NCBI RefSeq assembly: GCF_000702505.1
Contig: NZ_JNIM01000001.1
Coordinates: 3,348,001 to 3,412,000, forward strand
DNA length: 64,000 bases
Reading direction: 5' to 3'
Origin: Thermogemmatispora carboxidivorans
GTDB taxonomy: Bacteria > Chloroflexota > Ktedonobacteria > Ktedonobacterales > Ktedonobacteraceae
Shown here: positions 18,418 to 28,007 of the stretch, piece by piece
How positions within the stretch are numbered: the first letter of the stretch is position 1
How the letters are laid out: each line of letters starts with the position of its first letter
Position numbers and translations under genes: made by a program
Notes under the pieces: generated by a model
Databases searched by the model: none
The model's input: only the letters and a program-made list of their open reading frames with translations
What the model was told of the DNA's origin: nothing

Positions 18418-20286
18418 TTAGAGGCTATAGACCCCCGTCAGACGCATGACCTCCAGCGGCTCAGAGCGATTCTTGACGGAGACCGTTCCAACATGATCGA
18501 TCTTCACGTGCTGGCGCACGCGGTAGAAGGTGGGAGCATTCAGGTAAATATTATTATCGTCGGCCCTGGACTGGAGACGGGCCGCCACATTGACAGTATC
18601 GCCGATAGCCGTATAGTTCTGAATGCGACCGCGTGAGCCAATATTGCCCACAATGGCCAGGCCCGTATTGACCCCAATGCCGAACTTCACAGGCACCTCG
18701 TTGGGATGGCGACGCGCATAGTCGAGAATCGCCTGACGCATCTTCCAGGCCGCACGCACCGCTCGCAGGGGATGATCGTTCTGCTCCAAGGGAGCATTGA
18801 AAATAGCCATCAGCTCATCGCCCCAAAAAGCCGTCAGTGTCCCCCCTTCATCCCAGACGGCTTCTACCATCAGATCCAGATAGTTATTGAGCAGATTCAT
18901 CATCTGCTCCGGTGGGAGCCGCTCGGCCAGACTGGTATATCCCCGGAGATCGGCGGAGACGACCGAGATCTCGCGGGTCTCACCACCAAGCTTGAGCAAA
19001 CGCGGGTCCTCGATCAGGCGTTTCACCACGCTGGGATGGACATAGCGCCCAAAGAGCGACTTAATCTCGCGCGCCTCAGCCTGCGCACGCTTCAGATCGG
19101 TGCGGTCGTCAATGACGAGGGCGGTGCCAATATGCTGGCTATGCTCATCGCGCAGGGCAGTCACATAGAAATTCATATTGACCCAGCCCAGCCCCGCGAC
19201 CTCTCCCTCGAAAGCCACCGGCACGCGCGTCCCATGCTCATGGTGCAGCAGCGCCTCCTGTAGCAGCTCAACCAGGCCCAGCTCCGGGAGCACCCCGAGC
19301 ACCTCGCGGTAATGCCTACCCAACACCGCCCGCTGGTCCAACTTCAGAATCGCGCCCGCTGCCCGATTGAAGGTCGTGATGATCCCCTGGGGATCGGTGG
19401 TGATCACGCCGTTGGCAATCGAGGCAAAGATGTTGTCCATGTACTGCTTATCTTCGTTGACCTGACGCAGGGTGCGCTGCAGGTCAGCAAAGAGGCGGGC
19501 ATTATCGATGGCAATGGCCGCCTGATGGCAGAAGGCAAAGAGCAGGTCGCGCTGCTGCGGGCCAAAAAGATTGGCGCTGATGCGGCTGTCGACATAGACA
19601 GCCCCAATACAGCGGTCGCGCACTACCAGCGGCGCGCACATAATAGAGCGGATGCGGTTTTCAATGATACTGCGCTGATCTTTGAGATCCTGATCTTCTT
19701 GAGCATCGCTCGTCAGGATCGGCTGGCGCGTCTGGACAACGCGATTGACCGTACTCTGGCTGATGCCCAAATTGAAGGCATCGCGCTCCAGACTGCGAGC
19801 ATCCTTGGTGCGTGCGATTTTAAACTCCAGCTCGCCCCGGGCATTGAGCAAGGCCAGGAAGCCTCGCTCAGCTCCCACAAAGCTGATCACCTGATCCATG
19901 ACCAGGCGCAGCACCTCGTCGAACTCCAGCGTCGAGTTCAAGGTACGCGCGATTTCATAGAGCGTTTCCAACTCATGGCGCTCGCGCTTGAGGGCTGTAA
20001 TACTGCTGCGCAGCTGCTCCTGCTCGCGCTCTAGTGCAGCCGTCTCGTGGTGCTCCAGCCGCCGCTGGAGGCTCAGCATGAGCTGGCTCAGGCGCGACAG
20101 CTCCAGATCAGCGCGGCGACTGACCATCAGGGTCTTACTAAGAAGCTGGACACGCGGATCGCTCAGATGACTGGCATAGGTTCCCTCAACAGCGCGCTCT
20201 AGCTCGTGTGTATGCTCATGTAACTGGCCAGAAATACGCTTCAGGGTCTCGCTGAGCGAATGCAGCTCCCCCAGGTCCGTCAACAC
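18418..20286 (-). CDS. Class III nucleotide cyclase with GAF and PAS domains
   Basis: A 622-residue soluble signalling protein. Residues 1-110 form a coiled coil, followed by GAF (about 110-255), PAS (about 270-390) and a class III cyclase domain (about 430-615). Both metal-binding Asp residues are present (SADLRGYTS, Asp446; WGDELMA, Asp490), as is the VNVAARL motif with the transition-state Asn and Arg. The Lys that reads adenine in typical adenylate cyclases is replaced by Ala in GGTLTAFWGD, so the nucleotide specificity is uncertain. No membrane segment. A minus-strand TATAAT (20358-20363) lies about 70 bp upstream with a weak TTTGCC -35. Confidence 0.9.
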   Translation of the reverse strand: MLTDLGELHSLSETLKRISGQLHEHTHELERAVEGTYASHLSDPRVQLLSKTLMVSRRADLELSRLSQLMLSLQRRLEHHETAALEREQEQLRSSITALKRERHELETLYEIARTLNSTLEFDEVLRLVMDQVISFVGAERGFLALLNARGELEFKIARTKDARSLERDAFNLGISQSTVNRVVQTRQPILTSDAQEDQDLKDQRSIIENRIRSIMCAPLVVRDRCIGAVYVDSRISANLFGPQQRDLLFAFCHQAAIAIDNARLFADLQRTLRQVNEDKQYMDNIFASIANGVITTDPQGIITTFNRAAGAILKLDQRAVLGRHYREVLGVLPELGLVELLQEALLHHEHGTRVPVAFEGEVAGLGWVNMNFYVTALRDEHSQHIGTALVIDDRTDLKRAQAEAREIKSLFGRYVHPSVVKRLIEDPRLLKLGGETREISVVSADLRGYTSLAERLPPEQMMNLLNNYLDLMVEAVWDEGGTLTAFWGDELMAIFNAPLEQNDHPLRAVRAAWKMRQAILDYARRHPNEVPVKFGIGVNTGLAIVGNIGSRGRIQNYTAIGDTVNVAARLQSRADDNNIYLNAPTFYRVRQHVKIDHVGTVSVKNRSEPLEVMRLTGVYSL

Positions 20287-20566
20287 TGTGCGTCCCTCCC
20301 TCCGAAGCAGCCAGAAGATGATGAAGGTGAAGATGCCTCTCTTCGCAACGCTGCCTTATTATAGCACAGGGGCAGAGCAGGCAAAGAGTGACTATCAACC
20401 TGCTCCATGAGAGATACAGGGGAGACGGGATAGACCAGTCAGAGCGAGGCTCAGGGCCACAGCGCCGCCGCGCCTCGCTCCAGACCCAGAGGCCACCCAG
20501 GACGGACGGAAGCCAACAGAGGCACTCCACACGCTCGGTCGCTTGTGACGGCACAATCAGTCTCGA

Positions 20567-21475
20567 CTAGAGGCCGTCCTTGCCTTCCTGAGCCAGGTAG
20601 CTGCGTAGCGAGAGGGGCCGAAAACCAAACTGGCGCTCGACAGCATCGAGGGCCGTGACATTGTCGAAGGTAAAGAGGGTCAGGGCCGCCCGCGTAATCG
20701 GGGGTTTGGGCAGCACCAACTCCATAGCCGTGGCCCCAAGGCGGGCCATGAAGAGCGGCAGAGGCAAGGCGGGACGTCGCACCTGCAACGTCTCCATCAG
20801 CAGGTTAATGATTTGGGCAAACGTATAATACTCGGGCCCCCCGATGACAAAGGTCCGCTTACGGCTGCCCGCCGGATCGTCTAGCAGGTGCAGAATGACG
20901 CTGACGACATCCTCGACGTAGATCGGCTGGAAGCGCAGCGAGCCGCCACCGATCAGGGGCACGACCGGCGCGCCACGGATCAGGTCGGCCAGACCTTTGA
21001 AGAAGGGAGCACCTTTTCCAAAGAGGACGGAGGGCTGCACAATGCTCCATTCGAGAGCGCTCTTTTTGAGGACCTCCTCGGCCAGGTAGCGCCCCTGCAT
21101 GTAGCTGCCGGGTCGATCTGGCCTGGTCCCCAGGCCGCTGAGCTCGATCATGCGCTGGACACCAGCGGCCAGCGCGGCGTTGACCAGGTTAGTGGTACCA
21201 GCGACGTTGGTTCCTTCATAGGTATTGCCCGCCGACTGCTTGCGATCGGCAGTCATAAAGGCCGCATGGATGACAGTGTCAACACCGCGCAGGGCTGGCT
21301 CCAGCGAGATCGGATACGTGGTCGCTCCTTCCACCAGCTCGATATGCTCCACCGGCAGAAGCTGAGCCGCGCGGCGACGATTGCGCACCAGACAGCGCGG
21401 TCGCTCTCCGCGCTCGACGAGCCGCCGCACCAGGTGTCTTCCAATAAAGCCAGTTGCACCGGTAATCAGGATCAT
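20567..21475 (-). CDS. NAD(P)-binding epimerase/NDUFA9-like protein
   Basis: A 302-residue extended short-chain dehydrogenase. MILITGATGFIGRHLVRRL is the NAD(P) Rossmann glycine motif, VDTVIHAAF the fourth-strand segment, and SAGNTYEGTNVAGTTNLVNAA a helix typical of the atypical SDR5 (NDUFA9/YwnB-like) group. The canonical YxxxK is not clear (SGLGTRPDRPGSYMQGRY), as in atypical SDRs that act as quinone or complex I-associated or sugar-nucleotide proteins. The start is ATG 21475 with GAGGAGAG upstream, rather than the upstream in-frame ATG at 21499. Confidence 0.85.
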   Translation of the reverse strand: MILITGATGFIGRHLVRRLVERGERPRCLVRNRRRAAQLLPVEHIELVEGATTYPISLEPALRGVDTVIHAAFMTADRKQSAGNTYEGTNVAGTTNLVNAALAAGVQRMIELSGLGTRPDRPGSYMQGRYLAEEVLKKSALEWSIVQPSVLFGKGAPFFKGLADLIRGAPVVPLIGGGSLRFQPIYVEDVVSVILHLLDDPAGSRKRTFVIGGPEYYTFAQIINLLMETLQVRRPALPLPLFMARLGATAMELVLPKPPITRAALTLFTFDNVTALDAVERQFGFRPLSLRSYLAQEGKDGL

Positions 21476-21924
21476 AGCTTCTCTCCTCACTGCTGCCACC
21501 TCTGCGCCTTTTCAGCCGCTCTCAGCTGGCTGCCAGCTGGCGCTGTGTGGCAGACCAGACGTGCTTTCTTCGCCAGCGATGGCGAGATCCCTTCAGAAAA
21601 GAAGACGTCACAGGAGCCTTCAACAGAGACCACCGCCTTCGAAAAGAGCCGAGTCAAGCCGAGCCGAGCCTGCTGGCTGCTCTGGGGAAGCAGCCAGGCT
21701 GCAGCGCCAGGCTGAAGCCAGCAGACAGGGCAGCAGGAGACCTCGGAAGCCAGCCAGGTAAGCCAAAACCAGTCTCGTCTGGCAATGGCAGGCGAGGCGA
21801 AGTCAGTCACCCGTTCATCGGTCGCCTGGCCTGAAGATTGAGGAGCAGGGAGAAGAGAAAACCCTATGCGCATAGGAACAATGCCGCTGAGTATAAGCAC
21901 AGCAATAAACGGGAGAGCAGGATC
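21476..21924. other. Intergenic stretch, 21476-21924
   Basis: About 450 bases between two minus-strand genes. It is rich in AGCCGAG/CAGGCTG-type short repeats at 21650-21720. I see no convincing gene, promoter or terminator. Confidence 0.5.
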
Positions 21925-24333
21925 TCAGAGGAGGGCTTCGGCGGGCAGGTAGATACGCACCGCCACGCCCTCCTCTGGACCACTCTTAATCGTCAGACTG
22001 CCGCCAGCAATAGCCAAGAGGGCACTATGGGTTAGCAGGCCGCCGCCAGTACCACTGGTAGCCGCGTCGGCGGCAGCAATACCCACGCCATCATCGGCCA
22101 CGATCACCTCCAGATCGGGATCACAGCGCGCCTGCAGCGTCAGGCGCAGGCGGCGATGGAGATCGCTGCCGCGGGCATGGCGAGCGGCATTGCGTAGCGC
22201 CTCCTGCACAGCGGCAAAGATCAGCTCAGCAATGGCAGGCGGTGTTACCTCATCGATGTGCGCCGCAGTCTCTTCATTCACCTGCCAGCAGATCTCATCG
22301 AAGGCATCATGAAAATCCTGCTCTAGCATCGTCCGAATGGCCTGGACCAAGCCCTCGCGCTCCAGACGATAGGGTGCACCGGGCGTCGTCGCGCGCATCA
22401 GGGCCGCCAACTGACGATGGGCACTACTCACCAGCCCAACCGCCTCCTCGAGGGCCGTGGGGGCCCCTTCCTGACCACCCTGGCGCGCCCCCAGACGCAG
22501 CGTCTCCAGACGCAGCAGCGCCAGATGCATCTGAGGCAGAATCTCATCATGCAAAATTCGCCGCTGCTGAGCGCCCAGCAGCTTCACATCGACAATACGA
22601 CGGCGCAGCAAAGCCGCGACGGCCTGCATGGCCTCATGATCGCCGATCGTATCGAGAATGCGCTGCCCACAAGCCTGAGCCAGATTCATATCCTCCTTGG
22701 TGAAAGTTCCACCATCCTCGCGCGGTCCCAAAAAGAGGGTCGCCACCAGCCCGCGCTCATCGTAGAGAGGCATCACCCAGCAGACCAGCGGCTCGCCGCT
22801 TGCCAGGCGCAGGCGCAAGCGATAAGCCAGCGGCGTACCGGCCCCACGCCCACCAGGGGGGCGGCGCGGTACCAGCCTTACCAGGGCATCCGTCTCAGCG
22901 GAAGCCAGTCCTTCGCCGCGACGTGGCAGCTCCGTTCCATTGAAGCGGGCGTCAGCCGGCCAGCGATAGCTAAAAGTACGCCGCATCGGGCCGGCCAGAA
23001 TCACCAGGCGAGCGCAGCGGACCGCCAGGACACTCTGGCACAGCGAGAAAAAGAGGTTCTCCAGCTCGAACTCACTCTTCTCCGCACTCGTATTCAGCCA
23101 GTGGCGCAGGCTCGTACTACTCAAAAAGCGGCCCAGTAAGGCAATATAGCGATCATGGGCCTGGTAGCTACTCCAGGTAAAGAGAGCGTAGGCCACTGTC
23201 GCCAGGCAGGTAATGCAGAGCAGCCCGCCCAGGCTACTATGTGTCAGCGAAACCAGGAGGGCGATAAAGAGCGCCACCGCCGTCGCCACAATGACAATGC
23301 CGCGCCACTGCTCAAAGAAGCCTCGCCGCGCCAGTGGGCGTTCGATCAAGATACCATGACGGACAATCGAGTAGCCAATAACCAGAATGATCAAAGCCAC
23401 AACCAGGTTGGCAAGCAGATCAAGCACGAGCAGGCTCGGGGGAATGGTCCGTAAAGGCGGTACGGCCAGCAGCGGCGCCCCACGTCCCAGCCAGCGGAGC
23501 ATCGACCAGAGCCCGGCCAGGCCCAGGCCAATAGTCAGGGCCACCATCAGCAAGGCCGCCAGCAGCAAGGCCGGGCGCGCCAGGTGCCAGGAGAGCTGCG
23601 GCTCCTCTAACAATTCGACCTCCGTGGGATCATCCCAGAAGGCTTCTAACAGGGCCCGCCGCAACGAAGGCCGGGCTCCTCCCCTCTTGCGCGCGCGCAG
23701 GCTCATCCCGACAGCCCGCACGCCGGCCACCACCACCTGTTGAATGCGACTGGAAGTAAACCAGGGACCGATGGCACAGAATGCCACATAGACCAGGAAA
23801 AGAAGCGGTAGCAGGAAGAGTGGAGAAATCCATGCCCGACCAGCACTGGGAGGGGGCATGCTATAGGCCAACAGCTGCAATGTTTCCACAAAGGTAAAGG
23901 TCCGGCGATTGAGCAACAATAGCAAGAGCAGCGCTGTCCCGAGCACGGCCCCTAGAGCCAGTAACCAGGGAATGCGCCGTCGCCAGCCGGCGTTGATCAG
24001 AGAGGCATAGTGGAGGCCGATAGCGAACCAGATATAGGGGACCCAGAGCGCCGGGAACCAGGCGGCCTGCCAGAGAAGATTGAGCAGAGGGCGCAGAGTC
24101 GACTGATCCAGCGGCAGCGTAATCAGCAGTGCATGCACAAAGAAAAAGAGCGCACTCAGCGCCAGGCCCACCACGCCCCAGAGCGTGATACGGGCCCGGT
24201 GATCGCCGTTCAGCCAGACCGTACTCGCCAGCCAGAGGAAGGTCACCAGATTAAAGATCGAGACCGCCAGCGTCAACGTGCCCAGCAAGGTGACCGGAGC
24301 AAGCAGTATCTCAAGAGCCATCATTTCCCTCAC
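21925..24333 (-). CDS. Multi-TM sensor histidine kinase (NarL-type, HDE box)
   Basis: About 800 residues. The N-terminal half has numerous membrane segments, ending in an ILVIGYSIVRHGILIERP segment common in 7TM-type kinases. A GAF-like region follows (about 430-580). The phosphoacceptor box is RRILHDEILPQMHLALL with His595, the HisKA_3-like class that works with LuxR-type regulators. The HATPase part has AVQEALRNAARHARG and ADDGVGI. The start is uncertain: GTG 24333 begins the longest frame, and ATG 24324 or 24321 are equally possible because AGGGA sits just before them. It lies 27 bp downstream of the response regulator, with which it surely forms a two-component pair. Confidence 0.88.
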   Translation of the reverse strand: MREMMALEILLAPVTLLGTLTLAVSIFNLVTFLWLASTVWLNGDHRARITLWGVVGLALSALFFFVHALLITLPLDQSTLRPLLNLLWQAAWFPALWVPYIWFAIGLHYASLINAGWRRRIPWLLALGAVLGTALLLLLLLNRRTFTFVETLQLLAYSMPPPSAGRAWISPLFLLPLLFLVYVAFCAIGPWFTSSRIQQVVVAGVRAVGMSLRARKRGGARPSLRRALLEAFWDDPTEVELLEEPQLSWHLARPALLLAALLMVALTIGLGLAGLWSMLRWLGRGAPLLAVPPLRTIPPSLLVLDLLANLVVALIILVIGYSIVRHGILIERPLARRGFFEQWRGIVIVATAVALFIALLVSLTHSSLGGLLCITCLATVAYALFTWSSYQAHDRYIALLGRFLSSTSLRHWLNTSAEKSEFELENLFFSLCQSVLAVRCARLVILAGPMRRTFSYRWPADARFNGTELPRRGEGLASAETDALVRLVPRRPPGGRGAGTPLAYRLRLRLASGEPLVCWVMPLYDERGLVATLFLGPREDGGTFTKEDMNLAQACGQRILDTIGDHEAMQAVAALLRRRIVDVKLLGAQQRRILHDEILPQMHLALLRLETLRLGARQGGQEGAPTALEEAVGLVSSAHRQLAALMRATTPGAPYRLEREGLVQAIRTMLEQDFHDAFDEICWQVNEETAAHIDEVTPPAIAELIFAAVQEALRNAARHARGSDLHRRLRLTLQARCDPDLEVIVADDGVGIAAADAATSGTGGGLLTHSALLAIAGGSLTIKSGPEEGVAVRIYLPAEALL

Positions 24334-24360
24334 GACAGGCAGATCGACTGGCCGGCCCAG

Positions 24361-25149
24361 CTAAGAAGGGGCTTCCTCTCCCTCGCTGGCATAGAAGGGC
24401 ACCCACTCGCCCCGGCGATTCTGCACGTAGGCGACGCCCTGCTCGTCCCAGATAATCATGCGATTAAGCGTGTAGATCAGCGTCGCCCGCGCGCGCGCCA
24501 CCTTCTCATCAACCGCTGACTCGCTCAAGCCCCAGGCGGCATAAATGCGTCCATTGGTGCGGCTCACCGCGCGCTTATCGTGCAGATTCAGACGGGCCGC
24601 AATCTGCTCATTGGTCATGCCCTGCGCCAGCAGCTCGGCAACACGCAGCTCGTTCGGCTCCAACAAGGCGCGCGGCGACTGCTCATCCAGGCTGCGCACT
24701 TCCTGCACACGGTCCTCGATCTCGGGATCAACGAAGCTGCGACCACTGATCGCATCCCGCAGCAGCGGCACCAGCATGCTCGGCAGCAGATAATTGCTTT
24801 TACGAACGTAAGCGTAGTGTGTTAGAATACCAGAAGCGCGAAACTCGCGATAATACTCATCGTCATCCTGAATCGAATAGAAGACCACCGGCATGCGGGG
24901 ACGCTCACGGCGAATAGCGACCGCCGCCGCCACGCCGCTCATGGCCTTGCGCCCCAGGGCAGGGTCGCGCAGCTGGACATCCATGAGGATCACATCCATA
25001 TCCAGCTCGCAAGCGCGCGCCACGGCCTCACGTCCCGTGGCCGCCTCGCCAACCACCTGGACAGCCCCCGTCGCCTCAAGGCCCTCACGCAGAGCCTTGC
25101 GTAAGGGGCCGTGATCATCGACCAGCAGCAACTTCATCGGAGCATCCAT
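24361..25149 (-). CDS. Response regulator with LuxR-type HTH and C-terminal extension
   Basis: A 262-residue regulator. The receiver domain (about 5-135) has the acidic pair LLVDDHG, the phosphoacceptor Asp in VILMDVQL, and the Lys in YVRKSNYLLP. An HTH similar to LuxR/NarL follows (LEPNELRVAELLAQGMTNEQIAARLNL). The last about 45 residues (IIWDEQGVAYVQNRRGEWVPF) are an extension not usual in NarL proteins and rich in aromatics. It is the first gene of the pair with the kinase at 21925-24333. A Met four codons later (25137) is an alternative start. A minus-strand TATAAT lies at 25324-25329. Confidence 0.9.
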   Translation of the reverse strand: MDAPMKLLLVDDHGPLRKALREGLEATGAVQVVGEAATGREAVARACELDMDVILMDVQLRDPALGRKAMSGVAAAVAIRRERPRMPVVFYSIQDDDEYYREFRASGILTHYAYVRKSNYLLPSMLVPLLRDAISGRSFVDPEIEDRVQEVRSLDEQSPRALLEPNELRVAELLAQGMTNEQIAARLNLHDKRAVSRTNGRIYAAWGLSESAVDEKVARARATLIYTLNRMIIWDEQGVAYVQNRRGEWVPFYASEGEEAPS

Positions 25150-25665
25150 AGCCGGAACGGGAACAGCCCTCCTTTTGGTCCGTTGGGAGCAGTTGGGAGC
25201 ACCAGAGCACAGAGCAACAGCACCTTGCCACTCGGATCAGGCGCCAGGCCAGAGCCGCACCTTCCCCATCTTCCTGCAGACTAGAACGTTCCAGCCCGAC
25301 GCCAGGGAACAGTGCGCGCCTTTATTATACACCGCTGCTGTCCCGAGAGAGCAGAACCTCCCGTCCCGGGAGGCAGGTGAGATGAGGAGAGCAGCGAGCA
25401 CAGGAGGGCCAGACAGCAGACGGGCCGACAGCCGGGGGTGTCCCTTCCTCGCAGGGAAATGCAACAGGCTGTCGACCCACCTGTCAGCAGATGAGGCCTG
25501 GAGAGCGCACTCGCCACCACCATCACCACCCCTGTCTAGCTTCTCCTCAGCAGCTCAACAGAGGAGAAGCCAACGGGCCAGAGGGGCAGAGGCTGAACGG
25601 ACGTGGCAGCGTCGCCTCAGCCACTGCCGCCCTTGATTGATCTGAGCGACTAACGTTCGCCAACC
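25150..25665. other. Intergenic stretch with -10 box for the two-component genes
   Basis: About 516 bases between two minus-strand genes. A perfect minus-strand TATAAT (25324-25329) without a good -35 would start a leader of about 170 nt for the response regulator. The remainder shows no gene or hairpin I can support. Confidence 0.45.
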
Positions 25666-26502
25666 CTAGTAGCCAGCGGTCTGCTCAAAAGCCTGGGCAA
25701 TCACCTGGTAGCCCTTGTCCTTTGCATGGATGTCGTGGAAGACACTGCACATCCAGGTATAGCTACAGATGTTGTTATTGGGGACAGCAGCCCCCCCAAA
25801 GGCAGAAAAGACATCGACGAGCACGCCAAAGCCCTGGACATCGCTCGCCAGATGCTCATTGAGCTGCTGAGTATAGGGCACTGTGTTGGGGCAGATGTTC
25901 TGATAGGGATTGTAATAGTTCATCACGAGCAAATCGCCCGTCACCTGCCCGTTCACCGTCAGAGCCGCCCGCAGCTGGGGCAGAATCACCTGGCGCAGAT
26001 TATAGTCCAGCGTCTGCAAGGCACTCGTGCTGCCGGTGGTATCGATCGCACAGGTCTGCGAGTTCAGATAAGGCAGGACATCATTGGCCCCGATGTCCAG
26101 GGTCACAGGGCTGACCTGGCCCGGATGGGCCCGCAGGAAATTGAGGGCAGCATTCAGCTGCGAACCAACGTAGGGATACTTGCGCAGGAGGGGAAAAGGA
26201 CATTTGCCGTTGAGGAAGGTGACGCTGGTCTCGCCCGGACAGGCCAGGTTGACCATGTTGGTTGTGCCATGCGCCTTCAGATCCTGGAAAAAGTAGTTGC
26301 TGTAGCCATGCGTGAAGTCAAGGTCAGGCTGGAAGCCGAAAGCGAGGGAGTTTCCCAGGACAAGGTAGTACTTCTTTGGACCGACCAGCTTCACGCCCTG
26401 GGCCTGAGCTGCACGCACATCAGGGGCAAGAATAAAGAGGAGTAGCACGGTCAGGACGAAGGGTAGCACCAGGCGGCAGCAGGAAGGTATGCGTTTACCC
26501 AT
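25666..26502 (-). CDS. Secreted SGNH/GDSL hydrolase
   Basis: A 278-residue extracellular esterase/lipase-type enzyme. A signal peptide covers about residues 1-34 (hydrophobic LVLPFVLTVLLLFILAPDV, cleavage near AAQA). The block I motif is YYLVLGNSLAFGF with nucleophile Ser52. Gly and Asn of the oxyanion hole appear in ACPGETS and DIGANDV (138-142). The catalytic Asp-x-x-His block is HDIHAKDKGY (Asp256-His259 region). Six Cys residues suggest disulphides outside the cell. The substrate (acyl lipid or acetylated polysaccharide) is unknown. It has its own promoter at 26574-26602. Confidence 0.88.
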   Translation of the reverse strand: MGKRIPSCCRLVLPFVLTVLLLFILAPDVRAAQAQGVKLVGPKKYYLVLGNSLAFGFQPDLDFTHGYSNYFFQDLKAHGTTNMVNLACPGETSVTFLNGKCPFPLLRKYPYVGSQLNAALNFLRAHPGQVSPVTLDIGANDVLPYLNSQTCAIDTTGSTSALQTLDYNLRQVILPQLRAALTVNGQVTGDLLVMNYYNPYQNICPNTVPYTQQLNEHLASDVQGFGVLVDVFSAFGGAAVPNNNICSYTWMCSVFHDIHAKDKGYQVIAQAFEQTAGY

Positions 26503-26861
26503 ACATGACCCCCTTTGGTGTCAGGGCTAACGTTGCAGCAAGCAGTGAGGAAAAGCACACACCCCTGTTACATAGTATACAATCTGAAACAAAATAATAC
26601 AAGACATTACATGGTAAAACAACTGTTTGTTCTCTGGCAGGCAGCGACAGCGCCAGCCGAGAGGCAGGCAGGGGCGGCCCTCGGCGCAGCGGGTTCGGCC
26701 AGACCTTGACCCGGGCCGTCTTCTCAGCTATAGTCTTCAGAGAAAGCAAGCGGCAGGTCTCGGCGAAGCCAGACTGGGCAGGAGCAAGAGACCGGGTCGC
26801 GCTCTTTTTCTTCCCCCAGTCGATGGGGAGAGCTTGAGGTTATGAGACAGGAAAGGCGGGT
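26503..26861. other. Divergent intergenic region, 26503-26861
   Basis: An AT-rich half next to the SGNH gene contains its promoter. The other half, leading to the amidotransferase, is GC-rich with no clear promoter. No ORF is supported. Confidence 0.5.
26574..26602 (-). promoter_or_regulatory. Promoter of the SGNH hydrolase
   Basis: On the minus strand, -35 TTGTAT (26597-26602) and -10 TATACT (26574-26579) are 17 bases apart, inside a markedly AT-rich island (26560-26640). About 70 bases separate the -10 from the start codon. Confidence 0.65.
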
Positions 26862-27656
26862 ATGGAGCAGACGCAGCAGACGGAACAAATGCAGCAGCAG
26901 GGCCGCTCGCCGCGCGTTTTAGCTATTCAACAGATCTGGGATGACCCTCCCGGCTCCCTTGGCGAGATCCTCGCGGAGCACGGCATCGCCTGCGATACTG
27001 TGCACGCCGAGCGGGGTCCCCTGCCGAATCATCTCGGCGACTACAGTGCTCTCCTTGTGCTGGGCGGCCCTCAGCACGTGGGCGAGGAAGAGCGCTACCC
27101 CTATCTCCTCCAGGAGCAGGCCCTGATTCGCCAGGCAGTTGAGCAGGACATTCCCTTCCTCGGTATTTGCCTGGGAGGACAATTGCTTGCGAATGTACTG
27201 GGAGCGGAGGTCAAACGACACGATTTTGTGGAACTGGGCTTCTACCAGGTAGAATTGACCGAGGCCGGGCAGCGCGACCCGCTCTTTAAGGGATTGCCGG
27301 GCTATCAGCAGGTGATCCACTGGCATGAGGATGTCTTCGGACTGCCTGCAGGCGCCGTGCTGTTGGCTACCAGCCCGTCCACGCCTCATCAGGCTTTCCG
27401 CTATGGGCGCTGCGCTTACGGGTTGCAGTACCATATTGAGCTGACGCCCGCGATGCTGGACACGTGGCTCTATACCCCTGACTATCGCGAGGAAATCATC
27501 TCGCTCCTGGGTCCAGACGCTATCGAGCGTCTGGAGCAGGAACGTGCCCGCTTCTATCTGCTCTACCGCCAGCATACGCGCCTGGTTTTTGAAAACTTTC
27601 TGCGCCTGGCCGGGCTTCTGCCAGGGCCTCCTGCTGTGAGCGAGCAGGGCCGGTAG
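26862..27656 (+). CDS. Class I glutamine amidotransferase (GMP synthase-like)
   Basis: A 264-residue free-standing type 1 glutamine amidotransferase. The nucleophile elbow is GICLGGQ with Cys103, and the catalytic His and Glu are in YHIELTP (His191, Glu193). GGPQHVGEEERYPYL is the oxyanion-hole region of the GMP synthase-like subfamily. Such stand-alone proteins act on glutamine or gamma-glutamyl compounds, and the partner is not obvious here. An N-terminal 14-residue Gln-rich stretch precedes the domain. The start ATG follows AGGAAAGG. Confidence 0.9.
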   Translation: MEQTQQTEQMQQQGRSPRVLAIQQIWDDPPGSLGEILAEHGIACDTVHAERGPLPNHLGDYSALLVLGGPQHVGEEERYPYLLQEQALIRQAVEQDIPFLGICLGGQLLANVLGAEVKRHDFVELGFYQVELTEAGQRDPLFKGLPGYQQVIHWHEDVFGLPAGAVLLATSPSTPHQAFRYGRCAYGLQYHIELTPAMLDTWLYTPDYREEIISLLGPDAIERLEQERARFYLLYRQHTRLVFENFLRLAGLLPGPPAVSEQGR

Positions 27657-28007
27657 TTGGTGCGTTTCTGTCTCGTATTTGCGTAAGCAGTTGACCAGAC
27701 AGGGATGGCATACTATAATTAGCGTAAGCGCGATCAAGGGACAATTTCCCTCGCTATTCCTCGCCTGGCGGGGTTGGATGTTTTCCTCGCCCACTGCGAG
27801 GGATCGGTCGCCGTTTATCGGCACGGCCAGGCCCCGAGCAGAGCTAGCCTGTCGCGCGGCACTCCAGGTCCAGAGCCCGTGCCAGGTGGCGACTCAAGCG
27901 CGCAGTCAAGCACGCTACTATACCTGTACCAGGCGTGTCCTGTCCTGGTCTGTATTGCTATGTCAAGACCAAGCCGTGGAGTGGAGCTGAAGGAGTCATT
28001 GATTACA
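27657..28007. other. Long promoter/leader region before the PP2C gene
   Basis: About 350 bases containing a strong promoter (27691-27719) and, if transcribed through, a leader of about 280 nt. The leader has a short hairpin, CCTCGC-CCACT-GCGAGG, near 27785-27802 and a further TATACC-like box near 27920. No protein-coding character is visible. Confidence 0.5.
27691..27719 (+). promoter_or_regulatory. Strong sigma70-type promoter flanked by GCGTAAGC repeats
   Basis: -35 TTGACC (27691-27696) and -10 TATAAT (27714-27719) are 17 bases apart. The octamer GCGTAAGC occurs just upstream of the -35 (27681-27688) and again just downstream of the -10 (27722-27729), a placement typical of operator sites. 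The PP2C gene is the first gene downstream. Confidence 0.75.
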
